Below, one piece after another: positions 25,343 through 35,100 of a DNA stretch of 46,133 bases. The notes below the pieces were generated by a model. It worked only from the letters and a program-made list of their open reading frames with translations, ran no database searches and was not told the origin of the DNA. Numbering within the stretch: position 1 is the first letter of the stretch; the number at the start of each line of letters is the position of its first letter. The DNA comes from an uncultured Bacilli bacterium. GTDB taxonomy: Bacteria > Bacillota_I > Bacilli_A > RF39 > UBA660. The translations under genes and the position numbers were made by a program. Where the stretch lies: assembly GCA_934163035.1 (NCBI GenBank), contig CAKPJX010000011.1, forward strand, positions 1 through 46,133. The letters run 5' to 3'.

Positions 25343-27325
25343 ATGAAAGAAAGAATGAATGAACTAATTGAGATAATAAACGAGGCTGATTATAATTATC
25401 ATACTCTAGATAATCCAACAATTACAGATCAAGAATATGATAAGTATTTAAGAGAATTAATTGAAATAGAAGAGCTCCATCCAGATTGGGTAAGGGATGA
25501 TTCACCAACTCATCATGCAGGAGGAAAAATAATAGAAGGCTTTACAAAAGTTACTCATAAAATTCCAATGATGTCACTAAGTGATGTATTCTCAGAAAGT
25601 GAAGTTATAGCTTTTGATGAGAGAATAAAAAAGGAAGGAATAACTCCAGAATACGTTTGCGAATTAAAAATAGATGGTCTTTCAGTTTCACTACTATATG
25701 AAAATGGAAAACTTGTAAGAGCAGCAACCAGAGGTGATGGAACAGTTGGTGAGGATATAACACATAATGCTAAAACAATAAAAGTTATCCCTTTAAAATT
25801 AAAGAAAAATGTAAATATAGAAGTACGTGGCGAAATATTTATGAACAAAAGCACCTTAGAAAAACTAAATAATGAAAGAAAGAAAAAAAGCCAACCTTTA
25901 CTTCAAAATTGTCGAAATGCAGCTGCTGGATCAATTAGACAATTAGATTCAAAAATAGCTGCTGAAAGAAAACTTGATAACTTTATTTACCACCTTCCAA
26001 ATCCTCTAGACTATAATCTAAATACTCATCAAGAAGCCCTTGATTATATGAAAAAATTAGGTTTTAAAATAAACTATAATAATAACTTTCTAGCTAAAAA
26101 TATAAATGAGGTTATAGCATATATTGAAAAAAAAGGTGAGGAAAGGGAAAACCTTCCTTACGATATAGATGGGGTAGTAATAAAAGTAAATGATATTAGA
26201 CAACAACAAAAACTTGGTAGCACAGCTAAATATCCTAAATGGGCTACTGCCTATAAGTTTCCAGCAGCAGAAGTCTTAACTAAATTAACTGATATTATAT
26301 TTACCGTTGGAAGAACAGGCCAAATAACGCCTAATGCTGTCTTAGAGCCAGTTATAGTATCAGGTTCAACCATCTCTAGAGCAACACTACATAATGAGGA
26401 TTATATTAAAGAAAAAGATCTTAAAATTGGTGATATAGTATCGATTCGTAAAGCAGGAGATGTTATTCCAGAAGTAGTAGAAGTAAAAAAAGAAAGAAGA
26501 ACAGGTAAAGAAAAAGAATTTGAAATGATTACTAATTGTCCTATGTGTAATACACCACTAATAAAAAAAGAAGGCCAAGTTGATTATTACTGTCCAAATA
26601 AAAAATGTCCAGCTAGAAGCATTGAAGAACTAATACATTTTGCATCACGTGATGCTATGAACATAGATGGCTTAGGTGATAGAATAATGGAAGATTTTTA
26701 TAATTTTCATTTTATCGCAACAGTTGCTGATATCTATTCTTTAAAAAATCACGAACAAGACTTAATAAGATTAGAAGGTTATGGTGATAAGTCAGTAACC
26801 AATCTTTTAAATGCTATTGAAGAAAGTAAAAAAAACTCCTTGGAAAAACTGTTATTTGGTCTAGGTATACTACATGTTGGTGCTAAAACTGCAAAGCTTT
26901 TAGCTAAACATTATAAAAATATAGAATCCCTAATGAATGCAACAGAAGAAGAGTTAACACGTATTCCAGACATTGGTAACGTTATAGCTAAAAGTGTAGT
27001 TGACTATTTTAATGATCCAAATAGAAAGGGAATAGTTGAAGAATTAATAGATATAGGAGTTAATACCAAATACTTAGGTGGAGAAATTACTAGTAATAGT
27101 GAATTCGAAGGTAAAACATTTGTCTTAACAGGTTCTCTTACCCTATTTACTAGAGAAGAGGCAACTGCAATAATAGAATCATTAGGCGGAAAAACATCAA
27201 GTTCTGTATCCAAGAAAACATCTGCTGTAATAGTTGGCGAAAACCCTGGTAGTAAATATGAAAAAGCAAAACAGTTAGAAATACCAATATGGACTGAAGA
27301 AAATTTTAAAGAGAAGACAAGGTAA
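25343..27325 (+). CDS. ligA: NAD-dependent DNA ligase
   Basis: A 660-residue LigA. The adenylation domain has the nucleophile Lys109 in ELKIDGLSVS. The OB fold, the four-cysteine zinc finger (CPMC ... CPNKKC), the helix-hairpin-helix repeats and a C-terminal BRCT domain (about 585-660) follow in normal order. It seals nicks in replication and repair using NAD. The ATG at 25343 has AGGTG seven bases upstream; an in-frame GTG at 25334 overlaps that site. TATAAT at 25320-25325 would give a leader of only about a dozen bases. Confidence 0.96.
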   Translation: MKERMNELIEIINEADYNYHTLDNPTITDQEYDKYLRELIEIEELHPDWVRDDSPTHHAGGKIIEGFTKVTHKIPMMSLSDVFSESEVIAFDERIKKEGITPEYVCELKIDGLSVSLLYENGKLVRAATRGDGTVGEDITHNAKTIKVIPLKLKKNVNIEVRGEIFMNKSTLEKLNNERKKKSQPLLQNCRNAAAGSIRQLDSKIAAERKLDNFIYHLPNPLDYNLNTHQEALDYMKKLGFKINYNNNFLAKNINEVIAYIEKKGEERENLPYDIDGVVIKVNDIRQQQKLGSTAKYPKWATAYKFPAAEVLTKLTDIIFTVGRTGQITPNAVLEPVIVSGSTISRATLHNEDYIKEKDLKIGDIVSIRKAGDVIPEVVEVKKERRTGKEKEFEMITNCPMCNTPLIKKEGQVDYYCPNKKCPARSIEELIHFASRDAMNIDGLGDRIMEDFYNFHFIATVADIYSLKNHEQDLIRLEGYGDKSVTNLLNAIEESKKNSLEKLLFGLGILHVGAKTAKLLAKHYKNIESLMNATEEELTRIPDIGNVIAKSVVDYFNDPNRKGIVEELIDIGVNTKYLGGEITSNSEFEGKTFVLTGSLTLFTREEATAIIESLGGKTSSSVSKKTSAVIVGENPGSKYEKAKQLEIPIWTEENFKEKTR

Positions 27326-27409
27326 AAACAAAATAATAGAAAAAACTAAATCAAAAGTTAATATTATCAAAGAAATATAAAAAATTGGATATATGGGAGG
27401 TACATAAAA

Positions 27410-27634
27410 ATGAGTTTAATTATTTTTCTAAATATTATGATAGGAATACCACTAACGATTTTAATACTGTGTATTATAAATATTGTAAAAGCTATAAAAA
27501 TAAAAGACAGTAATGATGATTCTAAAAAAAAATTTATCATACGTTCAATTATCTTTGGAATTATATTCCTATTGATTATAGCTTTTTATATTTATGTTGA
27601 TTATAACTTGTCTAATGCAATAGCAAATATGTAG
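27410..27634 (+). CDS. Small two-helix membrane protein
   Basis: A 74-residue protein with two hydrophobic helices (about 3-27 and 47-67) separated by a short charged loop (KIKDSNDDSKKK). GGGAGG precedes the ATG. It is followed after nine bases by another tiny membrane protein and then a PstS-like protein, all same strand, so they probably form one unit. I do not recognise the family. Confidence 0.6.
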   Translation: MSLIIFLNIMIGIPLTILILCIINIVKAIKIKDSNDDSKKKFIIRSIIFGIIFLLIIAFYIYVDYNLSNAIANM

Positions 27635-27643
27635 AGGTGAAAT

Positions 27644-27781
27644 ATGAAGGATAAAACATTTTATACTATTATCATAATAATATGTTTACTAGGTGTATTA
27701 CTAACAGGAAAGTTGATAAAATATACAATTGATTTAAGTAAAAAATTATCAATTACAGCGTTTATTTCAAATGAGGAGTGA
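27644..27781 (+). CDS. Small single-helix membrane protein
   Basis: A 45-residue frame with one hydrophobic helix at about residues 7-21 and a mixed, partly basic tail. AGAGGTGAA precedes the ATG. The stop overlaps the ribosome-binding region (GAGGAGTGAG) of the downstream PstS-like gene, which supports a real, coupled gene. Function unknown. Confidence 0.55.
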   Translation: MKDKTFYTIIIIICLLGVLLTGKLIKYTIDLSKKLSITAFISNEE

Positions 27782-27782
27782 G

Positions 27783-28751
27783 ATGAAAAATAAAAAATTA
27801 ATTAAACAAATAGGAATAATAATAATAATTATATTTTGCTTTATAGCATTTAATTATAGCTTCTACAATTTGATTACAAAAAACTATATCAATAAATATG
27901 ATAAAAAAATGCAGGAAAAATCAATAGATATAGAATCATACCTTCCCTTTAAAAAAGATTCATTAATTGTCCATGAAACGTCAGATGTAAAAATAATAGA
28001 TAATGTTCCAACTATAGATGGAGCAACAGCCCTATATCCAATATATTCAGCTTATGTTGAAGCACTCTATTCAAAAGAATATATAAAATATAAAAATAAT
28101 GATTTTCTACCAGATAGTAAAATTCAAAAAACTGGAACTACAAGTGCGTATCAAAAATTAATAAATGGTGATGTTGACATAATTTTTTGTGCAAAACCGT
28201 CAGAAAAGCAATTAGAATATGCCAAAAGTAAAAATGTTGAATTAGAATTAGTTCCAATTGGAAAAGAAGCTTTTGTATTTATTGTAAATAAAAATAATCC
28301 AGTAAAAGATGTAAGCCTAGAAGAAATTAAAAAGATTTATACAAAAAAAATTACTAACTGGAAAGAACTTGGAGGAGAAAATAAACCTATTATAGCATTA
28401 CAAAGAACAGAAGGAAGTGGTAGCCAAACAGCAATGTTGTCTGTTATGAATGGAGAAAAAATGATAGCTTCTTCCCAGTCATTTATAGGAAGAAAAATTG
28501 GTTATTCTTTTAGGTTTTATGTAGAAAGTATTATAAAAGATGGAAATTTAAAAATGCTTTCTTTAAATGGAATAGAACCAAATATAGAAAATATAAGGAA
28601 TAATACATATCCAATTATTGACAATTTTTATATGGTATATATAAAAGACAATAAAAATGAAAATATTAATAAAATTAAAGATTATGTTTTATCAAAAAAA
28701 GGTCAAGGAATTATTGAAAAAACAGGATATATAAGTATAAATAAGTATTAA
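27783..28751 (+). CDS. PstS-like membrane-anchored binding protein
   Basis: A 322-residue PBP-like protein of the phosphate-binding (PstS) type. An N-terminal hydrophobic segment (about 5-27) anchors it. The ligand-binding segments are DGATALYPIYSAYVEAL, TGTTSAYQKLINGDVDIIF and RTEGSGSQTAML. No pstCAB transporter genes are adjacent, so it is an orphan binding protein, perhaps serving as a sensor or partner of a transporter elsewhere. The ATG at 27783 was chosen because GAGGAG lies at 27773-27778; an ATG 12 bases earlier overlaps that site. Confidence 0.78.
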   Translation: MKNKKLIKQIGIIIIIIFCFIAFNYSFYNLITKNYINKYDKKMQEKSIDIESYLPFKKDSLIVHETSDVKIIDNVPTIDGATALYPIYSAYVEALYSKEYIKYKNNDFLPDSKIQKTGTTSAYQKLINGDVDIIFCAKPSEKQLEYAKSKNVELELVPIGKEAFVFIVNKNNPVKDVSLEEIKKIYTKKITNWKELGGENKPIIALQRTEGSGSQTAMLSVMNGEKMIASSQSFIGRKIGYSFRFYVESIIKDGNLKMLSLNGIEPNIENIRNNTYPIIDNFYMVYIKDNKNENINKIKDYVLSKKGQGIIEKTGYISINKY

Positions 28752-28779
28752 TGTAAATAAATTGACCCGATAAAAAATA

Positions 28780-28816
28780 AAAAGCCGTTTATACTATAAG
28801 AGAAAACGGCTCTTTT
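28780..28816. terminator. Bidirectional terminator between convergent genes
   Basis: AGCCGTTT pairs with AAACGGCT. TTTT follows on the plus strand and a longer T run follows on the minus strand, so it can end both the PstS-like gene and the convergent minus-strand gene. Confidence 0.8.
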
Positions 28817-28847
28817 ACTGTTTTAATTATGAAATTATTTAAAATTA

Positions 28848-29207
28848 TTACTTTGAATATTTACAATTTTTAGTACCTTCATTTTTTAGCAATTCCTTAT
28901 AATTTTTACAGAAGATACCAACAGAGTCAGAAGTTGAATTAGGACCCTTAGGCCCTAGAACTATGTTATACCCAAGTTCAAAAAAAGGCTGAAAATAACT
29001 ACCATTAAATTCATCAGTAGGAGTAATATCGCCCATCCAAGCACCAAAACCATCAACTACAAATCCATCTAGTTCATAGTTTGGAATAAATCCAGCATCC
29101 ATAAACTTTTGATTTCTAATTTTCAATTGCTCATCAGTCATAGGAACTAACTCACCGGTTTTGGAATCATTAGTAAGACCAATTGTACATCTATATATAC
29201 CACGCAT
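28848..29207 (-). CDS. Hypothetical protein, 119 residues
   Basis: A small soluble protein I do not recognise. It starts MRGIYRCTIGLTND, has a short helical segment (about 23-38) and then a Gly/Asp/Phe-rich stretch (DGFVVDGFGAWMGDITP), with one further cysteine pair near the C terminus. AAGGAAGTG precedes the ATG. It stands alone, convergent with the PstS-like gene and divergent from gatC. Confidence 0.6.
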   Translation of the reverse strand: MRGIYRCTIGLTNDSKTGELVPMTDEQLKIRNQKFMDAGFIPNYELDGFVVDGFGAWMGDITPTDEFNGSYFQPFFELGYNIVLGPKGPNSTSDSVGIFCKNYKELLKNEGTKNCKYSK

Positions 29208-29293
29208 AAAATCACTTCCTTACCAGAAATTATAACAAACATTTTACATAAAATCTACAAATTATTAGAAGCCAATTAGACTTATATAATAAA

Positions 29294-29322
29294 TTTACAA
29301 GTCAAATGATAAGTGATATAAT
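29294..29322 (+). promoter_or_regulatory. gatCAB promoter
   Basis: TTTACA, a 17-bp spacer and TATAAT preceded by TG (extended -10) lie 25 bases before the gatC start. Confidence 0.8.
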
Positions 29323-29346
29323 AAAACAGTTAAGGAGGCCGTTGTT

Positions 29347-29655
29347 ATGGAAGAAAAACTAACAAGAGAAGAAGTACTACATGTTGCAGATCTTGCTCGT
29401 ATCAAAGTAAGTGAAGAAGAAATAGAAAAATATCAAGTAGACTTAAAAAAATTATTAAAAGAAGTTGAGAAAATTAATCAAGTAAAAGGATACGATGATG
29501 AAATTCTAATAAACAGTTGGCATAATGAAACAGATTTAAGAAAAGATGAAGTTGGAGAAATGCTAGATCCAAAAGAAGTTTTAAAAAATGCTCCAAGACA
29601 CAGTGGAAACTATATTTCTATACCCGTAGTAATAGGGGAAAAGGAGGACGTATAG
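29347..29655 (+). CDS. gatC: Asp/Glu-tRNA amidotransferase subunit C
   Basis: A 102-residue GatC. The start is REEVLHVADLARIKVSEEEI and the end LRKDEVGEMLDPKEVLKNAPRH, the typical belt that wraps around GatA. It stabilises the GatCAB complex that converts Glu-tRNA(Gln) and/or Asp-tRNA(Asn) to the amide. AAGGAGG precedes the ATG, and the stop shares one base with the gatA start. Confidence 0.94.
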   Translation: MEEKLTREEVLHVADLARIKVSEEEIEKYQVDLKKLLKEVEKINQVKGYDDEILINSWHNETDLRKDEVGEMLDPKEVLKNAPRHSGNYISIPVVIGEKEDV

Positions 29656-31103
29656 TGAAATATTTAAATAAAAGTATAATTGAGATAAATAAATTACTAA
29701 AAGAAAATAAAATAAAACCAATTGACTTAGTAGAAGAGGCTTTTGAAAATATTGAAAAAAATAAAGAACTAAATGCTTATATTACACTAAATAAAGAAGA
29801 AGCTATAAAACAGGCAAAAGAGTTAGAAGGAAAAGATATAGATAATATTTTATTTGGTATTCCAATAGCTGTAAAAGATAATATAATTACCAAAGATTTA
29901 AGAACTACAGCTGCCTCAAAAATATTAGAAAACTTTATTCCTATATATGATGCAACTGTTATTGAAAAACTAAAAGCAAAGAATATGATTATTATTGGTA
30001 AGACTAATATGGATGAATTCGGTATGGGATCATCTAGTAGAACAAGCTATTTTGGGGCTCCAAAAAATCCTTGGGACAAAACAAAAATATCCGGAGGATC
30101 ATCAGGTGGTTCAGCTGTAACAGTAGCCGCAAGAGATGTACCATTTGCCCTAGGTACCGATACAGGTGGTTCAATAAGACAACCAGCAAGCTATAATGGT
30201 ATTGTCGGAATGAGACCAACTTATGGACGTGTATCAAGATATGGATTAATAGCTTTTGCCTCAAGCCTTGATCAGATAGGAACATTCTCTAAAAATGTCT
30301 ATGAAAACGCGCTTTTATTAAATGCTATTGTTGGAAAAGATAAAAAAGATTTAACTTCAGTGCAAAAAGAAGAAGAGGACTTTACTCGCTTAATTGGTAA
30401 AGATATAAAAGGTATGAAAATAGCTATACCTAAATTTTTAATGAGTGATATTGTCTCTAGTGAAATAAAAGAAAAAATAGAAGAGATCGTTAAACTATTA
30501 GAATCTTCATCAGTAACAGTCGACTATATAGATATTAAATATATTGAAAATGCTATGACACTATATCAAATAATAGCCATGGGAGAAGCAAGCTCAAATT
30601 TAGCTAGATATGATGGATTAAGATATGGATATTCAGAAAGCAATCCAGATGATATTATGGATTTATATTTAAAAACTAGAACAGATGGTTTTGGAGAAGA
30701 AGTAAAAAGAAGAATTATGGTAGGCTCTTATTTATTAAGTGGAGAAAATGCTAAAGCATATTATAATAAAGCATTATCAATTAGAGATGATATTGCCAAA
30801 GAATTTAGTAAAGCTTTTGAAAAATATGATCTAATTATAGGACCAACGACAACCACAACAGCTTATGATTTAACAGATCCAATGGATGATCCACTAAAAA
30901 GTTTTATGGATGATGTTTTAGTAATACCAGTTAACATGGCTGGACTTGCCGGTATGAATTTACCAATAGGATTTTCTAAAGAAAAGATGCCAATTGGTAT
31001 GCATATAATTGGTAACTACTTTGATGAAGCTAAAATGTATCAGTTAGCCAGCTTTATAGAAAAGAAACTAGATCTTAATTTAACACCAGGAGGTGAAGAG
31101 TAA
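29655..31103 (+). CDS. gatA: Asp/Glu-tRNA amidotransferase subunit A
   Basis: A 482-residue amidase-signature protein. The Lys-Ser-Ser catalytic triad is visible as Lys74 (AVKDN), Ser149 (SGGSSGGSA) and Ser173 (GTDTGGSIRQPAS). It releases ammonia from glutamine for channelling to GatB. The start is GTG, with AGGAGG eight bases upstream inside the end of gatC. The stop overlaps the gatB ATG by one base. Confidence 0.95.
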   Translation: MKYLNKSIIEINKLLKENKIKPIDLVEEAFENIEKNKELNAYITLNKEEAIKQAKELEGKDIDNILFGIPIAVKDNIITKDLRTTAASKILENFIPIYDATVIEKLKAKNMIIIGKTNMDEFGMGSSSRTSYFGAPKNPWDKTKISGGSSGGSAVTVAARDVPFALGTDTGGSIRQPASYNGIVGMRPTYGRVSRYGLIAFASSLDQIGTFSKNVYENALLLNAIVGKDKKDLTSVQKEEEDFTRLIGKDIKGMKIAIPKFLMSDIVSSEIKEKIEEIVKLLESSSVTVDYIDIKYIENAMTLYQIIAMGEASSNLARYDGLRYGYSESNPDDIMDLYLKTRTDGFGEEVKRRIMVGSYLLSGENAKAYYNKALSIRDDIAKEFSKAFEKYDLIIGPTTTTTAYDLTDPMDDPLKSFMDDVLVIPVNMAGLAGMNLPIGFSKEKMPIGMHIIGNYFDEAKMYQLASFIEKKLDLNLTPGGEE

Positions 31104-32524
31104 TGTCAAACTATATACCTACTATTGGAATAGAAGTACACGTTGAATTAAAAACTAACACAAAAATATTTTCAAACTCAAAAAATGGGTATGGACAAAT
31201 GGCAAATTCATTAACTAATGTTATAGACTTGGGTTATCCAGGAACTCTTCCAACTTTAAATGAAGAAGTGATTAACTTAGCTATAAAAGCCGCAACTATT
31301 CTAAATTGTAAAATAAGAGATGTAATTCATTTTGATCGTAAAAATTACTTCTATCCAGATAATCCAAAAAATTATCAAATAACTCAGGCTAGAACTCCAA
31401 TTGGCTATGATGGGTATGTTGAAATTGAAGTAAATGGAGAAAAAAAGAAAATAGAAATAGAGGAAATGCACATAGAAGAGGATACTTGTAAAAGTGTTCA
31501 TCGTGGAGATAAGACTCTACTAGATTTTAATAGAGCTGGGGTTCCCCTAATAGAAATTGTTACTAAGCCTTGCATTTCTAGTAGTACAGAGGCTAAATTA
31601 TACTTAGAAAAACTAAAAGAATTACTTTTTTATAGTGATATAAGTGATTGTAAAATGGAAGAAGGATCAATGCGTGCTGATGCTAACGTTTCTATAAGAA
31701 AAAACGTATCAGATACTTTTGGTACCAAAGTAGAGATAAAAAACATAGGATCAATTTCCAATGTTGGCTTGAGTATTGAAAAAGAAATAAGTCGTCAAAC
31801 AGAACTATTAGATAATAATGAAAGCTTTAAGCCACAAACAAGAAGGTATGATGATAAATTAAAAGATACTGTCCTAATGCGTGTAAAAGAAACAGGTAAT
31901 GATTATCGTTACTTTCCAGAACCAGATATTCCATACGTAAATATAACAAAAGAGATGATTGAAAGAGTTCAAAGTACTATACCAATGCTACCAGATGAAA
32001 GAAGAAAATTATATCTAGAAAAAGGTCTTTCTGAAACAAATGCTAATAAATTAGTACAAAATAAATCCCTAAGCGATTATTTTAATGAGCTAATAAATGA
32101 AAAAACAAATTTAAAGATTGCCAGCAATCTTTTACTAGGGGATATATCATCTTATCTAAATAAAGAAGAAAAACAAATTACAGATACCACGCTTACTAAA
32201 GAAAGATTTATAGAATTAATAGAAAATCTTGATAATAATACTATTAGTAGTAAGAACTTAAAAGAAATATTGGAAAAAGTTTTAACTGAGACTAAAAGTA
32301 TAAAGGAAATAATAAGTGACATGGGTATAAAAAATATAACCGATGATAGTGCCATAACAGAAATAATAAAAAAGATAATATCAGAGAATAAAGAATCTGT
32401 AGAAGATTACAGAAATGGTCATGATCGAGCAATAAAATACCTAATGGGGCAAGTCATGAAGGAGACTAAGGGCTCAATAAATCCTAAAATGGCAATGGAT
32501 ATTTTGAAAAAAGAATTAGATTAA
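31103..32524 (+). CDS. gatB: Asp/Glu-tRNA amidotransferase subunit B
   Basis: A 473-residue GatB. It begins with IGIEVHVELKTNTKIFS, has the kinase/transamidase segment DFNRAGVPLIEIVTKP and EEGSMRADANVSI, and ends with the helical GatB/Yqey domain (GQVMKETKGSINPKMAMDIL). GatB activates the tRNA-bound acid and transfers ammonia to it. Last gene of gatCAB, coupled to gatA by a one-base overlap. Confidence 0.95.
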   Translation: MSNYIPTIGIEVHVELKTNTKIFSNSKNGYGQMANSLTNVIDLGYPGTLPTLNEEVINLAIKAATILNCKIRDVIHFDRKNYFYPDNPKNYQITQARTPIGYDGYVEIEVNGEKKKIEIEEMHIEEDTCKSVHRGDKTLLDFNRAGVPLIEIVTKPCISSSTEAKLYLEKLKELLFYSDISDCKMEEGSMRADANVSIRKNVSDTFGTKVEIKNIGSISNVGLSIEKEISRQTELLDNNESFKPQTRRYDDKLKDTVLMRVKETGNDYRYFPEPDIPYVNITKEMIERVQSTIPMLPDERRKLYLEKGLSETNANKLVQNKSLSDYFNELINEKTNLKIASNLLLGDISSYLNKEEKQITDTTLTKERFIELIENLDNNTISSKNLKEILEKVLTETKSIKEIISDMGIKNITDDSAITEIIKKIISENKESVEDYRNGHDRAIKYLMGQVMKETKGSINPKMAMDILKKELD

Positions 32525-32532
32525 ATTGTCAA

Positions 32533-32561
32533 TTGAAAAAGAGTATCATATAGTGTATAAT
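32533..32561 (+). promoter_or_regulatory. Promoter of the sensor-BrkB unit
   Basis: TTGAAA, a 17-bp spacer and TATAAT end 23 bases before the next start, just after gatB. Confidence 0.75.
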
Positions 32562-32584
32562 AAAATAAATTAGGATGTGAGAAT

Positions 32585-33049
32585 ATGATAAAAATTATAA
32601 AGAAAAATAAACTAGCTGTAATTGGCTGCGTAATAGTTATATTGTTAATAGTACTTGCTTTCCAACTAAAAGAAATATTTGCACCAGAAGTGGGAAGTGC
32701 TATATATGGAAATAGATTAGATGGAATTGATTCTGTTAAAATTAATAAAGATACGCTAAATAGAATAGAAGATAACTTGAAAGAGGACAGTGTCTCTAAA
32801 GTAACTAGCAGAATATCTGGACGTACAGTTGAAATAATTATAACTGTTAACTCAGACGTATCAATAGATACTGCTAAAGAATATGGAAATAAGTCATTGC
32901 AACCATTTTCAGAAGATCAAAAAAAATATTACGACTTTCAGATATTTATAAAAAAGGATACTGAATCTAGTGAATTTCCTATAATAGGATATAAACAGAA
33001 AAGTAAAGAAAATATTTCATGGACAAAAGATAGAAGGGAAAATGGATAA
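32585..33049 (+). CDS. Hypothetical single-pass membrane protein
   Basis: A 154-residue protein with one N-terminal helix (about 10-27) and an extracytoplasmic domain with alternating strand-like sequence (about 40-135). Not recognised. AGGATGTGAG precedes the ATG. Its stop overlaps the ATG of the large sensor protein by one base, implying coupled translation and perhaps a common task, for example an accessory subunit of that sensor. Confidence 0.62.
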   Translation: MIKIIKKNKLAVIGCVIVILLIVLAFQLKEIFAPEVGSAIYGNRLDGIDSVKINKDTLNRIEDNLKEDSVSKVTSRISGRTVEIIITVNSDVSIDTAKEYGNKSLQPFSEDQKKYYDFQIFIKKDTESSEFPIIGYKQKSKENISWTKDRRENG

Positions 33050-35088
33050 TGAAGAAAAAATTAATCATAATAATTCCCCTTTTAATAGCTGGAATAGCTT
33101 TTCTATTTGTATATCGCTATTATAATAAGGAAGATAAAACAACAACCCTTACAGTTCAAGAAAAACGTTGGGTAGAAGAAAATAAAAATAATAGTTATGA
33201 CTTTGAGGTTGTAAATGATTATCCACTATATGGAATGAATGGTGAAGGAGTAATCTTCAAGTTTTTATCAGACCTAGAGGAAAATGTTGGAATAAAGTTT
33301 AATAAGATTCCATATCTAAAAGATTCAAAACCTTCATCAAAAGGATATAGAATTCAAATTCTTGATAATGAGTATAAATTAAAGAAGAATGACTTATTCT
33401 TATTTAATGATAATTATATAATTGTTGGTAAAGAATATGAGAGAATAAATAGAACTAAAGATTTAAAAAATATAACACTTGGAGTATTTAGTAGTGATGC
33501 AGAAGAAATAAGTTATTACTTAAAAGGTGGAACTAATCTTTCGTACAAAGTTTATGACAGCATTGACAACTTATATATAGCCTTAGAAAAAGGTGAAGTT
33601 AATATGATAGTTGTACCAAATATTATGTATTTAGACTATACCATAGAAAAAGATAAATACTTTATAAACTATTATATGACAGAAATGAAAAAGCAAATTG
33701 TTTTAACACTAAGTGATAGTGATGAAAAACTTAATGAAATAGTTACAAAATATTATAAAAAGTGGCGCCTAACCAAATACGTTGAAGAGTATAATGAATC
33801 TTACTTAGATTACTATGTAGTAAAAAACAATCTAAGTGCTAAGACTAAAGCTAACTTAATTTCAAAAGATTATGTATATGGATATATTAAAAATTATCCA
33901 TATGAAGAAAAAGTTAATGGTAAAATAGCCGGAATAGCTGGTGAATATATCAACAGAATGACAAGACTTGCTGATATTAACTTTATTTTTAAAGAGTATA
34001 ATACCAAAGAAGAGTTAGAAAAAGCTATTGACAAAGGTGAAGTAGATATATATTTTGACTATTATAACTATACTAGTGATAAATATAGTGCAACATTATC
34101 AACATTTGTAGAAGACTACGTTGTTTTAGGGTATGCCAAAGATAATCATATAGTAAACTCATTTGAAAGCTTAAAAGATCAAAAAATAGTAATGTTAGAT
34201 GGCAATTCATTATACAATTATTTTAATACTAATTCTAGAGCTGATATTAAAGCCTATAGTGATATAGACAAAGTAGTTAAAAATGTTAAAAATAATGTAG
34301 TTGTTGTAGATAGAGAAATCTATATAGCATATCAAAAAAGTAAATTTAAAGACTTCACAGTACTATATATGGATACAATGTTAAATGATTATAAATTCAT
34401 GGTCAAAAAGAATAATGCTGCATTCTATGATTTATTTAATTACATAATAAATACTAACTCATATTATAATTACAGAAACAGTGGTCTTGAAAGCCTAGAA
34501 GCTTCAATCTTTGAAGATTCAAGCCTAGAACAAATCTATACAATAGTATTATGCATTATATTTATACCATTACTAATTTTATTAGTAATATATTTAATCT
34601 ATAAAAACAGAAAAAAGGTTAAAAAGAAGAAGGCTACAGATCGTCATAAATATACAGATATGCTAACTTCACTAAAAAATAGGAATTATTTAAATGCCAA
34701 AATGCAAGAATGGGAAGACTGCAAAGTATATCCTCAAGCTATTGTAATGGTAGACTTAAATAATGTTAAATATGTAAATGATAATTACGGACATGAAGAA
34801 GGAGATCAATTAATCATTAATGCTGCTAGTATATTAGTTAACACGCAATTAGAAAACAGTGAAATAATGAGAACTGATGGTAATGAATTTTTAGTATACC
34901 TAGTTGGCTATAGTGAAAGACAAATTCAAACATACGCTAAGAAACTAACAAAAGAAATGAAAAATCTTCCACATGAGTTTGGAGCAGCTATTGGACATAG
35001 TATGATTTTAGATGAAATTAAAACATTAGATGACGCTATAAATGAAGCAACACTTGAAATGATGGCTAATAAAGAAGAATTAAAATAA
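33049..35088 (+). CDS. Two binding-protein domains fused to degenerate GGDEF
   Basis: A 679-residue membrane sensor. After an N-terminal helix (about 5-21) come two extracytoplasmic solute-binding (family 3-like) lobes, about 45-245 and 250-490. A second membrane helix (about 500-523) and a cytoplasmic GGDEF domain (about 540-675) follow. The GGDEF domain keeps TDMLTSLKNRNYLN and VDLNNVKYVND, but the signature reads D610-G-N-E-F instead of GG(D/E)EF, so diguanylate cyclase activity is doubtful. It could be a GTP or c-di-GMP-binding switch. No EAL, HD-GYP or PilZ protein is in the window. The BrkB gene follows 12 bases later. Confidence 0.8.
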   Translation: MKKKLIIIIPLLIAGIAFLFVYRYYNKEDKTTTLTVQEKRWVEENKNNSYDFEVVNDYPLYGMNGEGVIFKFLSDLEENVGIKFNKIPYLKDSKPSSKGYRIQILDNEYKLKKNDLFLFNDNYIIVGKEYERINRTKDLKNITLGVFSSDAEEISYYLKGGTNLSYKVYDSIDNLYIALEKGEVNMIVVPNIMYLDYTIEKDKYFINYYMTEMKKQIVLTLSDSDEKLNEIVTKYYKKWRLTKYVEEYNESYLDYYVVKNNLSAKTKANLISKDYVYGYIKNYPYEEKVNGKIAGIAGEYINRMTRLADINFIFKEYNTKEELEKAIDKGEVDIYFDYYNYTSDKYSATLSTFVEDYVVLGYAKDNHIVNSFESLKDQKIVMLDGNSLYNYFNTNSRADIKAYSDIDKVVKNVKNNVVVVDREIYIAYQKSKFKDFTVLYMDTMLNDYKFMVKKNNAAFYDLFNYIINTNSYYNYRNSGLESLEASIFEDSSLEQIYTIVLCIIFIPLLILLVIYLIYKNRKKVKKKKATDRHKYTDMLTSLKNRNYLNAKMQEWEDCKVYPQAIVMVDLNNVKYVNDNYGHEEGDQLIINAASILVNTQLENSEIMRTDGNEFLVYLVGYSERQIQTYAKKLTKEMKNLPHEFGAAIGHSMILDEIKTLDDAINEATLEMMANKEELK

Positions 35089-35100
35089 GAGGTAGATAAA

